From: Elusimicrobia bacterium GWA2_62_23
GTDB taxonomy: Bacteria; Elusimicrobiota; Elusimicrobia; Elusimicrobiales; UBA9959
Length of the DNA: 64,000 nucleotides
Direction of reading: 5' to 3'
NCBI GenBank assembly: GCA_001799635.1
Contig: MGTV01000008.1
Span: 126,879 to 190,878, forward strand
The position numbers and the translations under genes are program-made. Position 1 is the first letter of the stretch; each line of letters opens with the position of its first letter. Below, in pieces: positions 43,207 through 52,079 of this stretch. The notes below the pieces were generated by a model. The model was not told the origin of the DNA. It saw only the letters and a program-made list of their open reading frames with translations, and searched no databases.

Positions 43207-43900
43207 ATTCTTTGCCTCTTTTATGAAAGTGCTGCCGGTGCGGTTCATGCGCTACCATTATTACCGGGTGGAGGAGTTTATAAAGGCTGCCGCGCTGCAG
43301 GCGGACGCTCCCGGTAAACGCATTCTGGATATCGGTTCCCAAGACGCACCCTTCCGTAAGTATTTCTTGCAAGCGGAGTATCGCACTCAGGATATCTGCC
43401 AGAACGCTGCCGGTTCCGTGGATTACGTCGGGGATATTAACGAGGGGTTGCCGGGCATTCCGGACGCTAGTTTTGATTGTATAGTCTGTACGCAGGTCCT
43501 GGAGCACCTGAAGCGGCCTTATATGGGGTTCAGGGAATTTCAGCGTATTCTAAAGCCGGGCGGCAAGCTCTTTTTGACGACTCACCTGTGCTTTGAAGAG
43601 CACATGATCCCTTACGATTACTTCCGGTTTACCCGTTATGGGCTGAAAGAATTGGGCCAGGACGCCGGGTTAAAGCTTACCCACATTGCCCCGCATGGCG
43701 GTATTTTTCATCTGCTGGCGCTCATATTGGCGACTCTTCCGATTAAATTGTTCCTTAAGCGGGAATCCTTGGCGTATTACCTGTATCTCGCCGTATTCTT
43801 ATTGCCTATATTGCTGATGAACATGGTGTTTTCAGCTCTGGACCTGCTGGATCGGGAAAAGAGCATGACTCTAAATTACGAATGCGTTTTTGAGAAGTAG
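43193..43900 (+). CDS. Class I SAM-dependent methyltransferase
   Basis: A 235-residue protein. RILDIGSQDAPFRKYF is motif I, FDCIVCTQVLEHLKRP is the motif II/acidic region and ILKPGGKLFLTTH is motif III, i.e. a Methyltransf_11-like enzyme. The C-terminus has a hydrophobic pair (LYLAVFLLPILLMNMVF), suggesting membrane association. The track's TTG at 43184 is less likely than the ATG at 43193. It may O-methylate a sugar in the polymer. Overlaps asnB by 14 bp. Confidence 0.85.
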   Translation: MDTTKFFASFMKVLPVRFMRYHYYRVEEFIKAAALQADAPGKRILDIGSQDAPFRKYFLQAEYRTQDICQNAAGSVDYVGDINEGLPGIPDASFDCIVCTQVLEHLKRPYMGFREFQRILKPGGKLFLTTHLCFEEHMIPYDYFRFTRYGLKELGQDAGLKLTHIAPHGGIFHLLALILATLPIKLFLKRESLAYYLYLAVFLLPILLMNMVFSALDLLDREKSMTLNYECVFEK

Positions 43901-43915
43901 GTTGCCGACTTTTTT

Positions 43916-45409
43916 ATGACTAAAATTCTGCTTATAAATCCCTATATCACCGTGGCAAAAGACGATCCGGCTCAGCCGGCGCCAATGCTAAGCCTCCCCT
44001 ACCTGGCGGCTTATCTGGAGAAACACGGTTTTAAAGTAAGTTTGCTCGATGCCGCCGGTCAGGGCTGCGACAGGCGGGAGAATATAGGCTCAAAAGTCAG
44101 ATATGGCCTGCCAGCTCAGGAGATATCAAACTGCATTGCGGCCGAAAAGCCCGACATCGTCGGGATTACCGCTCCATCCACTTCCCACGCTGCCGACGTT
44201 CACGATATGGCCCGGCTTGCCAAGGAGCTATATCCCGATGTGAAGGTGGTCTGCGGAGGTGCCCATGCCTCTTCCAACCCCGGCTCCGTCCTGTCAGATA
44301 AGAATATCGACTTGGTGATAATTGGGGAAGGGGAGGAAACCCTTCTGGACCTGGCCCGCCGCCAGGAAAAAGGAGAGTCGCTGGAAGGAACTCCAGGAAC
44401 CGGCATGATGAAGGAGGGGAAACTGCATTTGTCCGCCCCTAGGCCTTATATAGAAAACCTGGATTCCATTCCATTCCCCGCCAGACACCTGTTGCCGATG
44501 GAGTCCTTCCTGCACAGGTCCTCGGAGGGGATAAATTATGCCATGCGCAAGCGCTTCATTACCATGATAAGTTCGCGCGGTTGTCCCGGCGAGTGTATTT
44601 ATTGCGCGGTAAAAACAGTTTGGGGCAGGAAATGGCGCGGGCGTTCAGCCGTCAATGTGGTAGATGAAATGGAAGAGTTGATGAAGAAGTACGACGCAGG
44701 GGAAATCCATTTCCTGGACGATAGTATCTCTGTAAGCAAGGACCGCCTTTCTGCTATATGTGACGAGATAATACTCCGCAAGTTGGATATTAAGTGGACC
44801 ACTCCCAACGGCATAGCCATCTGGCTGATGGATAAACCGCTTATCAAAAAGATGAAGAAGGCCGGTTGCTACCGTCTTACCTTTGGTCTGGAGTCCGGCA
44901 ATAAAGACACTCTCAAGTTTATAGGGAAAAAATACGATTATGCCATTGCTAAAGAGCTTATCCACTATGCCAATAGCATAGGAATGTGGACGATAGGCAC
45001 TTTTATAATAGGTTTCCCTTACGAGAAACGGGAATCCATCGAGGACACCATCTCCTTCGCGGTGGATTCCGGGGTGGATTTTGCCGTTTTTTACATTGCA
45101 AACCCTTTCCCTGGGACGCGTATGTACGACTACTATGCGGAAGCAGGCCTGCTTCCAAAGGATGCGTCCACCATTGTCCGCGGGGTGGATACCAAGGAGT
45201 TCAGCCACTCCGACCTGATCCGTTTCCAATCCGAGGGGTTCTCCCGGGTGATGCGCGCGCGTTTACGCAGCCCGTGGATGTTCCTGCTTAAGGTCCGAAA
45301 CTTTGAAGACCTGGTCTACATGTATAAACTTGGCCGGCAGTTCCTCAGGATGCTGCTGAATTCCCGCAAGATAGAGAAAGAGGGCACCGCCAGCCTATGG
45401 AAGAAGTGA
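43916..45409 (+). CDS. B12-binding-type radical SAM protein
   Basis: A 497-residue protein of the same family as that at 38435. The N-terminal domain is KILLINPYITVAKDD...LSLPYLAAYLEKHGF, with VVCGGAHASSNPG. The cluster motif is SSRGCPGECIYCAVK (CX3CX2C). IHFLDDSISVSKDR, WTTPNGIAIWLMD and LTFGLESGNKDTL follow. It is the third such enzyme in 12 kb. The function is unknown; radical modification of glycan or lipid is inferred from setting. It overlaps the large membrane protein by 13 bp. Confidence 0.85.
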   Translation: MTKILLINPYITVAKDDPAQPAPMLSLPYLAAYLEKHGFKVSLLDAAGQGCDRRENIGSKVRYGLPAQEISNCIAAEKPDIVGITAPSTSHAADVHDMARLAKELYPDVKVVCGGAHASSNPGSVLSDKNIDLVIIGEGEETLLDLARRQEKGESLEGTPGTGMMKEGKLHLSAPRPYIENLDSIPFPARHLLPMESFLHRSSEGINYAMRKRFITMISSRGCPGECIYCAVKTVWGRKWRGRSAVNVVDEMEELMKKYDAGEIHFLDDSISVSKDRLSAICDEIILRKLDIKWTTPNGIAIWLMDKPLIKKMKKAGCYRLTFGLESGNKDTLKFIGKKYDYAIAKELIHYANSIGMWTIGTFIIGFPYEKRESIEDTISFAVDSGVDFAVFYIANPFPGTRMYDYYAEAGLLPKDASTIVRGVDTKEFSHSDLIRFQSEGFSRVMRARLRSPWMFLLKVRNFEDLVYMYKLGRQFLRMLLNSRKIEKEGTASLWKK

Positions 45410-47826
45410 AGTTTGAAAAAATATTGCCAGACTTGCTGTTCCTCCTGGCGATTTCTGCGCTGTCCCTTACCTGGTTCAGGGGCGACAACCTGATAAATGT
45501 CGGGGATTTCTGCTTTCCCCTAGACAGGAAGGTTTATCTCAGTGTCTCGACGTTCCTCTGGGATCACTCCATTTCTATGGGCTACCCGGCCGCCGGTCAA
45601 TTGGGATCCATCTTCCCATATTCACTGCTTGGCGTCTTAACGGATTGGATAGGCCTTTCTCTGGTTTCATTCGAAAAACTGATGTTCTTCTTGTGGTTCT
45701 CGATTTCCGGCCTTGGTATGTACGCATTCTGTGCGGAGTCTGGTTTGTCCCGCCCGGCTCGCCTCTTTGCGGCGCTTTTTTACATGATGAACCCGTACTC
45801 ACTGCTGGTCCCGTGGCACCTGGCTTCCGGGCTGCTGATTGCGGGCTATTCCATGACGCCGCCGCTGATGTTCCTGCTGACGAGGATGCTTCGCACCGGG
45901 AGATTTTCCGATTGGGGTTGGATGTTCCTGGCGTGGTTCGTGTGCGGGACGTACTCCTACATGAACCCTGTTGTCGGAGTGGTTCACCTGCTGTTGTTCG
46001 GTTCTTTTTCCGCCTTCCATGTACTGCTCTCCTTGCGTAAAGGCCTGCCTGTGGGCCGGACTATCCTTTTAATCGTGCTTTTATTTCTGGCCTGGGGCCT
46101 GGCGAGCTCTTACTGGGTAATCCCGTTCGTTAAAGGCATTGCGGCCCAGAGCGCGGCCGCTTCCAACGCCACCATGGCCTTCGCGTCCAACTTGGAAACA
46201 TTCAGTATGAACAGCGCGCCGCTTTCGGAAAACCTGCGACTGCAGGGGCTTTGGTCCATGCATGAGTCCTGGCGACCTTGGACGCCTTACTACGCCTGGG
46301 CCAAGGCATATAAGGAGCCATTCTTCATCCTGCTTGGATTCCTGCCTCCGTTCCTTCTGCTCGGCGGCCTGGTGCTGGCGGAAAAGCGCGCCTATGCGTT
46401 CCTTTTCTACTTCACCTCGCTGCTGCTGGCCACCCTGTTCATGATGAAAGGCGCTTATCCACCTTTGGAAAGTATCAACTTTTGGATGAATTCTCATCTG
46501 CCGTTCTTTGGTACGGCTTTCCGGGCCGGCTACCAAAAATGGGGGCTAATGGCGTCGTTCGCGTTCTGCTGCCTGGCAGGCTATGGCGCGGGGGCCGTTA
46601 TCGAACATTCCCATACGAAGTCTGGAAAATGGGCCTGGGCGGTCGGGGCCGCGCTGGGAGTCCTCCTTTTCGTGGTTTACATGTTCCCGTTCTGGAACGG
46701 GCAGGTGATATTCTCAGGCGGGGGGATAATTCCTTCCGCGCGTGCTAAAGTACCGGAGAGCTACAGTGAGCTCTATGCCTGGACCAAGGCGCAACCTGGC
46801 GAGTTCCGCATATTCTCTTTGCCGCTTTCCCGCAACAGCAACAGCATTTACAAATGGGAGGATGGCGGCTACTCCGGTGCGGATTTTATTCGTTTTTTTT
46901 CGGCTAAGCCGGTAATCTATGCCAATTACGGCTTCTATTACGACCTGCCGCTATACATAGGCGAGAAGATACAGGCCAGGTCTTATGAAGGGCTGCTGCC
47001 GCTTTTTTCCCTGCTCAACGCGCGCTATCTTCTGCTTCACGGCGACATAAACTGGACCGCTATAAAAGAGCTGAATTGGTGGGTCAATAAGGACAAAAAG
47101 GCGTTGGCGGATTATTTCGCCAGTGAAAAGGGCTTGCGGCTGGAGAAAGAAGTTGGCCAACTTAAGTTGTACCGCCTGCCGACCGCCTATGACTCTCCGC
47201 AGTTCTACACCGCCGCTAAGCCGGTAGTTTACAGCGGCGGAATCCAGGGACTGGTCCACAAACTCGGGCCAGTTGCGGCGGCCGGCCCACGCCTATTTAT
47301 CGACGAGGCGGATGCCGGACGCATCCGGCTACACGGTAACGGGGGGAAGCTCCCCGCGAAGATAGTGTTCCGCAGGATTAATTCGGCCAGGTATGAGGTT
47401 TCCGTGCAGGGCGCGTCCGGGCCGTTCTGGCTGGTTATGGGGGAAACTTTCCACCCCGGCTGGAAACTGTTCAAGGGTGGACTTAAAGCACCTGGCGGTG
47501 GAGCGCACCCCCTAATAACCTATCCCCGATACAATTCCGCGGAAGGGGATCACGGCAACTCCCCGTCGTTCCGGGACCTGTTTTACGCATGGCGGGCGCC
47601 GTTGGATGTCCCGCATTTTCCCGCCAATACTTTCGCCAATGCATGGTATGTAGATCCGGACGCGAACAAACTGGGTGGGGATTTTGCGGTCGATGTGTTT
47701 TTCCTGCCGCAGGCCGCCGTGTATTTGGGGCTGTTGACCGCAGTGGGATTGATAGCTATCTCGCTGGCCCTTGCCGTGGCTCCGCTCTTGCGGCGTAAGC
47801 CGGTTGCCGGAGGGGAGCATGAATAA
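45397..47826 (+). CDS. Large GT-C/YfhO/AftD-like membrane protein
   Basis: An 809-residue protein with about 12-13 membrane segments in its first 450 residues and a soluble extracytoplasmic region after, ending in one more helix (AAVYLGLLTAVGLIAISLALAV). The first outer loop carries NVGDFCFPLDRK, an acidic site like the catalytic loop of GT-C glycosyltransferases and AftD-type arabinosyltransferases. It would use polyprenyl-phosphate-linked sugars on the outer face; the GtrB-like enzyme at 30677 could make such donors. Specificity unknown. It overlaps the next gene by 8 bp. Confidence 0.65.
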   Translation: MEEVKFEKILPDLLFLLAISALSLTWFRGDNLINVGDFCFPLDRKVYLSVSTFLWDHSISMGYPAAGQLGSIFPYSLLGVLTDWIGLSLVSFEKLMFFLWFSISGLGMYAFCAESGLSRPARLFAALFYMMNPYSLLVPWHLASGLLIAGYSMTPPLMFLLTRMLRTGRFSDWGWMFLAWFVCGTYSYMNPVVGVVHLLLFGSFSAFHVLLSLRKGLPVGRTILLIVLLFLAWGLASSYWVIPFVKGIAAQSAAASNATMAFASNLETFSMNSAPLSENLRLQGLWSMHESWRPWTPYYAWAKAYKEPFFILLGFLPPFLLLGGLVLAEKRAYAFLFYFTSLLLATLFMMKGAYPPLESINFWMNSHLPFFGTAFRAGYQKWGLMASFAFCCLAGYGAGAVIEHSHTKSGKWAWAVGAALGVLLFVVYMFPFWNGQVIFSGGGIIPSARAKVPESYSELYAWTKAQPGEFRIFSLPLSRNSNSIYKWEDGGYSGADFIRFFSAKPVIYANYGFYYDLPLYIGEKIQARSYEGLLPLFSLLNARYLLLHGDINWTAIKELNWWVNKDKKALADYFASEKGLRLEKEVGQLKLYRLPTAYDSPQFYTAAKPVVYSGGIQGLVHKLGPVAAAGPRLFIDEADAGRIRLHGNGGKLPAKIVFRRINSARYEVSVQGASGPFWLVMGETFHPGWKLFKGGLKAPGGGAHPLITYPRYNSAEGDHGNSPSFRDLFYAWRAPLDVPHFPANTFANAWYVDPDANKLGGDFAVDVFFLPQAAVYLGLLTAVGLIAISLALAVAPLLRRKPVAGGEHE

Positions 47827-49201
47827 GATTTTCAGAATGTGTTTGGCTCTGACTTCCCTTCTGGCCTTTTGCGACCTCTCTTACGGCGGGGTCTGGCAGG
47901 ATTCCAACTCGGTAGCCGAGGAGACGGCTGTACTGTATGCGAATCTTGGCAAGAGCCCGGAACCCCTGGCCTTTTCCGTTTCTTCGCAAACCAATGTGGC
48001 GGAATACGACGAGGCCTGGGTCGATTATTCCCTGAATTCCGCCATCGAACCGGCGGCCATGGTCTTTGAATTGGACCTGACGGCCCGGTCGCCGTATACC
48101 CGCCGCTACATCAAGGTTAACGCCACCGCGGTAGAAGCAAGATACCTGCCAGTGCCTGCCCTGGAGTTGTCGGCCGGGAGTGAGTCTTGGGTCCCCAAGG
48201 ACCGCAAGTTCTTCTTCTCTAAACTCTTCGACGCCAAGCCTGACGGGAAATGGCGGTACGCCATGCTGGGCAATATTCTGATGGCTCAGGTTCGCTTGCG
48301 GGTACCGCTCTCCGGATTGGCTGCCATGGACATTTACCTGCCTCCGGACGCGGATATCGTAGGGCTCAATCTCCGCCTCGCCTCTTCCGAACGGTGGCTT
48401 CTGGAGAGAATTGTTGAGTCCCCGGTATTGCCGGCCCAGGATATCCATTCCGGCATGGAAAAATTCCGGCGCATAGACCTTAAACGCATGCTCTTGGAGC
48501 AGCTGCCCGGCTGCCCCACTCCGCATCTCAAAGAGATATCGGTGTTCATCCGGCAGGCGGCTGACGCGCCGCCGGTACGCAACCCCGTAGCAAGGGTATT
48601 GCTGCAGCGGTTGGCATACGACCTCGACCTTCCGGAGGATGGGGGGCTAATCCTCAAAATGCAGTCCAGAACCAAGCTTCTTTCCGGGGGGAAGCGGAGG
48701 CTGGTTGTGCAGCTGGAGGGTGCGAAAGCTTTTGGTGACGCGTTTGTAACGGGGGGGCGCCTTCGGGCTGTCTATGCCCGCGGCTCTAGGCCTGCCGGCA
48801 TAAACACAGGTAAAGTATCGCTTGTAATGCTTGCCGCCCCGCCCGCTCCTCCACCGGCGGTGAAAAATGCCATGCCGGCGAAAAGTGCTTACGATCCACT
48901 GGATAGCGCGAAGCTCAAAGCCGATTTCCTGCTTGTATTCGCGGCTATGTCTGGCATTTTCTGTCTTGTAGCGGTTTTCCGGAGGTTACTTGCGCCGCGG
49001 CTGCCTACATGGCTCAAGGATTTATTAAAAGAAGGCTACCGGATATATTTTCTGCTAGCCTGCGCGCTGCTGCTGCCGGCAGCGCTTATAACGCTCACCG
49101 GCCGCGCTCGCGCGGCCGATCCGGCGGCGGCGTTGGCCTGGCTTTGCATAGCCATGGGAGCGATGAGCATGGGGAAGGATATTTTCTTCCCAAGGAAGTG
49201 A
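47819..49201 (+). CDS. Secreted/membrane-anchored protein of unknown function
   Basis: 460 residues. The N-terminus MNKIFRMCLALTSLLAFCDLSYG is a signal peptide. The middle (about 25-370) is predicted beta-rich and extracytoplasmic, with no domain I recognise. A proline-rich linker (APPAPPPAV) precedes two C-terminal membrane helices (FLLVFAAMSGIFCLVAVF and IYFLLACALLLPAALITL). The track start at 47771 is in the previous gene; the ATG at 47819 gives a proper signal. It lies between two GT-C-like proteins, with overlaps on both sides, so it may be an accessory or scaffold for them. Confidence 0.7.
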   Translation: MNKIFRMCLALTSLLAFCDLSYGGVWQDSNSVAEETAVLYANLGKSPEPLAFSVSSQTNVAEYDEAWVDYSLNSAIEPAAMVFELDLTARSPYTRRYIKVNATAVEARYLPVPALELSAGSESWVPKDRKFFFSKLFDAKPDGKWRYAMLGNILMAQVRLRVPLSGLAAMDIYLPPDADIVGLNLRLASSERWLLERIVESPVLPAQDIHSGMEKFRRIDLKRMLLEQLPGCPTPHLKEISVFIRQAADAPPVRNPVARVLLQRLAYDLDLPEDGGLILKMQSRTKLLSGGKRRLVVQLEGAKAFGDAFVTGGRLRAVYARGSRPAGINTGKVSLVMLAAPPAPPPAVKNAMPAKSAYDPLDSAKLKADFLLVFAAMSGIFCLVAVFRRLLAPRLPTWLKDLLKEGYRIYFLLACALLLPAALITLTGRARAADPAAALAWLCIAMGAMSMGKDIFFPRK

Positions 49202-50955
49202 TATGTGCGGAGGTGTATGTGCGGTTAACTGAGCGCTTACTTCAGCCTGCCGCGGCTTTTGCGGTTTACTTCTGTTTTTCCGTATTCTTGACCTGGCCGC
49301 TGGTCTTGGCCCCCGGCTCGGTCCTGCTGGGCGGTCCAGGGGACGCGGCTGGCACTGTTTGGACGCTTTGGTCCGGGTTTATTTCCACTTCGGCCACCAA
49401 CATGCTAGGTGCCCCATACGGGTTTGTCCTGCCGCGCACATTCTCCCAGCCGGTAGCTGACTTCCTGATGACGTCCATGGCGAGCCTTTTTGGCGCTGTG
49501 CCGGGCTATAACCTGCTTGTGCTGGCCAGTTTTCCGCTCACGGCATTAGCCGCCTTCCTGTGCCTGCGCTCCTTAGTGAAGAACGGCTTAGCGGCGTTCT
49601 TCGGTGGCCTGGTTTTTGGTTTTGCACCGCCGGCCCTGGCTCACGGCGCGGGGGGGCACCTCAATTTTTCGCTGAACATATTCGTCCCGCTGTTGGTGCT
49701 GGCCCTGATTCGCAACGGCGAAAAACGGACGTTCCTGTCCGCCGCGCTGGTGGGGGCCGCGTTCGCCTTGGTCACTTTGACTTCCATATACATGGGATAT
49801 TTCTGTGCCTTCGCGTGTCTGGCCTTCGCGGCTTTCGACCTGTTCATTTGGAAAAGATCGGGGCAGGTCTTCTTCCTAAATAGGGCCATTCTCAATTATT
49901 TAGTCGTTGCCTTTTTTGCCGCGCTCTTTATACTCCCTTTCGAATATAAGGCGCTGGTAGAGATGTTCTCCGGAAGCAGGACGCAACTGGTGCAGACAGG
50001 CCGGGTGCGGGACCTAGGGGCTTTGGTGGTATATTCCGTGCGCATGTGGGAATATTTCCTGCCGTCTATAGATCACCCGGTGCTTGGCCGAATCTTCGAA
50101 GGATTCATCGGGACCCACCTGCACGGCAGCAATACTACCGAGCAGACTCTTTACCTGGGGCTGGCCCCGCTGGGGCTGTTCTTTGCCGGCCTGGGTCTGT
50201 TCTTCAGGAACAAGTTCAGCCCCGAGCGCCGGTTTTACTTCCTCTTCTTCGCTATAGCCGCGGCTTTCATGGTTATAATGTCCTTCCCGCCGTATATCCC
50301 GCTGGGCCCGGTTAAGATCCCGCTGATAGGATACTTTACCCATAAGATAGCGCCCATGTTCCGGGTTTATTCCAGGTTCGGCATACTGGTGAACTTCTTT
50401 GTGGCCTGCGGGGCCGCGGTTACGCTGGCGCACCTTGCCGGTGTTATGTCTAAAACCAGGTTCTACGCGCTGGCCGGGGCCCTTACGGCGCTTCTTCTTT
50501 TTGAATACCGCGGTATTCCGCATAATTATGGCATGCAGGTTAAGCCGCCGCCGCCGGTGTACGAGTGGCTGGCCGCAGAGCCGGGAGACTTTATAGTGGC
50601 GGAATACCCCATGATGCCCAATGATGAGGCCGGCTTCTACACCTATATGCTTTGGCAGACCTTCCACCACAAGCGCCTTGTTAACGGCACGAGCCCGATA
50701 CTTAAAGAATCTTGGGACTTTTTCCAGAAGGTGAATTATCCTTCGGACCTTAAGACCTTGGAAATCCTGCGCAAGGCCGGGGTGAAATACCTGATAGTGC
50801 ACCCAGAACTTTACGCTTCCATTCCGCCGGAACTGACGAAACATTTTTCGAAAGACAGGACGGAGAAGACTTATAATAATAACGTGCCGCCGCCCGTGCT
50901 GAAGAAGCTGAAGCCGTATAAGGTCTTTGGCCAGGTTTCGGTCTACAAACTATGA
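49198..50955 (+). CDS. GT-C-like multi-spanning membrane protein
   Basis: 585 residues with about 11-12 membrane helices and a C-terminal soluble domain. The early outer loop reads VLLGGPGDAAGTVWTLWSGF, with the acidic GD typical of GT-C catalytic loops, and GAPYGFVLPRTFSQP is common in these proteins. The track start at 49009 lies in the upstream gene. The GTG at 49198 overlaps its stop (GTGA), the same coupling seen at 25285, and is preferred. Likely an extracytoplasmic glycosyltransferase or modifying enzyme; substrate unknown. The stop overlaps the next gene (ATGA). Confidence 0.68.
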   Translation: MICAEVYVRLTERLLQPAAAFAVYFCFSVFLTWPLVLAPGSVLLGGPGDAAGTVWTLWSGFISTSATNMLGAPYGFVLPRTFSQPVADFLMTSMASLFGAVPGYNLLVLASFPLTALAAFLCLRSLVKNGLAAFFGGLVFGFAPPALAHGAGGHLNFSLNIFVPLLVLALIRNGEKRTFLSAALVGAAFALVTLTSIYMGYFCAFACLAFAAFDLFIWKRSGQVFFLNRAILNYLVVAFFAALFILPFEYKALVEMFSGSRTQLVQTGRVRDLGALVVYSVRMWEYFLPSIDHPVLGRIFEGFIGTHLHGSNTTEQTLYLGLAPLGLFFAGLGLFFRNKFSPERRFYFLFFAIAAAFMVIMSFPPYIPLGPVKIPLIGYFTHKIAPMFRVYSRFGILVNFFVACGAAVTLAHLAGVMSKTRFYALAGALTALLLFEYRGIPHNYGMQVKPPPPVYEWLAAEPGDFIVAEYPMMPNDEAGFYTYMLWQTFHHKRLVNGTSPILKESWDFFQKVNYPSDLKTLEILRKAGVKYLIVHPELYASIPPELTKHFSKDRTEKTYNNNVPPPVLKKLKPYKVFGQVSVYKL

Positions 50956-52079
50956 GGATAGCCATAAACGCCACGCCGCTGCTCTCCACGCTTACCGGCG
51001 TGGGGAACTATATCTTCCAGACCTCCAAGGCGCTGGCGCGCGTGGCGCCGGAGCATGAGTATTCCTATTATTACGGCTATTACACCAAGAAACTCTTCGC
51101 GGCCGAGGGGAAAGGCCTCTTCTACGAGATAAAAGAGATAGTAAAGCAGGTGCCGGCCGCCAAGAAATTCGCGCGGGCCATTAAAGACAACATCTCCCCG
51201 CTGACGTTGAAGCCCTTCGACCTGTATTTCGAGCCGAACTTCATACCGCTCAAGATCCGCGCGCGGCGCACCGTGGTGTCGGTAATGGATTTCTCTTTCG
51301 AACTGTATCCGCAGTGGCATCCCAGCGAGCGCATGGAATATTTCCGCCGGAAGTTCTGGAAGAACATAGGCCGGGCGGACCGCATAATAGCCATTTCCGA
51401 TTTTGTGAGGGACGAGGCGGTAAACAAGTTCGGTCTGCCGGCGGAGAAAGTGCGCACGGTGCGGCTGGGTTTTAACCGGGAAGTTTTCCGTCCGATGTCG
51501 CGCGAGGAGCTGGCGCCGGTCAGGGCCAAGTTCTCCCTGCCGGAAAAATTCATACTCTGCGTGGGGTCCATGGAGCCGCGCAAGAACCTTATAAATCTAC
51601 TGCGAGCTTATGTCAGCCTGCCTAAGGAGATCCGGTCCGCCTACAAGGTGGTTTTTGCCGGGTTCAAGGGCTGGGAGAATAAAGAGATAATGAGCCTGCT
51701 GGCGGAACTTAAGCGCGACGCCGTCTACCTGGGCTATATAACCGACTTCGAACTGGGCGCCCTCTACAACATGGCGACGCTCTTCGCTTATCCGTCGTTC
51801 TACGAGGGGTTTGGCCTGCCGCCGCTCGAGGCCATGGCCTGCGGCTGTCCTGTGGTGGTTTCCCGGGCGGCCAGCCTGCCGGAGGTGTGCGGCAGCGCGG
51901 CAGTCTACGTGGAGCCGTTTGACCCTTCCAGCATAGCCCGCGGCATAGAGCGCCTGGCCGGCGACCCGGTACTTCGCGCCTCGCTGCGCGAAGCCGGGCT
52001 GGCGCGGGCGGCGCAGTTCAGCTGGGAGAGCTCCGCCGCGGAGCACCTGAAGATCTTCGAGGAAGCCAGGCGAGCATGA
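50952..52079 (+). CDS. Family 4 glycosyltransferase
   Basis: A 375-residue GT-B enzyme. MRIAINATPLLSTLTGVGNYI begins it, with LCVGSMEPRKNLINLL in the linker region and PSFYEGFGLPPLEAMACGCPVVVS as donor site (EX7E). These fit mannosyltransferase-like GT4 proteins common in GDP-mannose-using loci. Its stop overlaps the next GT4 gene (ATGA). Confidence 0.9.
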   Translation: MRIAINATPLLSTLTGVGNYIFQTSKALARVAPEHEYSYYYGYYTKKLFAAEGKGLFYEIKEIVKQVPAAKKFARAIKDNISPLTLKPFDLYFEPNFIPLKIRARRTVVSVMDFSFELYPQWHPSERMEYFRRKFWKNIGRADRIIAISDFVRDEAVNKFGLPAEKVRTVRLGFNREVFRPMSREELAPVRAKFSLPEKFILCVGSMEPRKNLINLLRAYVSLPKEIRSAYKVVFAGFKGWENKEIMSLLAELKRDAVYLGYITDFELGALYNMATLFAYPSFYEGFGLPPLEAMACGCPVVVSRAASLPEVCGSAAVYVEPFDPSSIARGIERLAGDPVLRASLREAGLARAAQFSWESSAAEHLKIFEEARRA

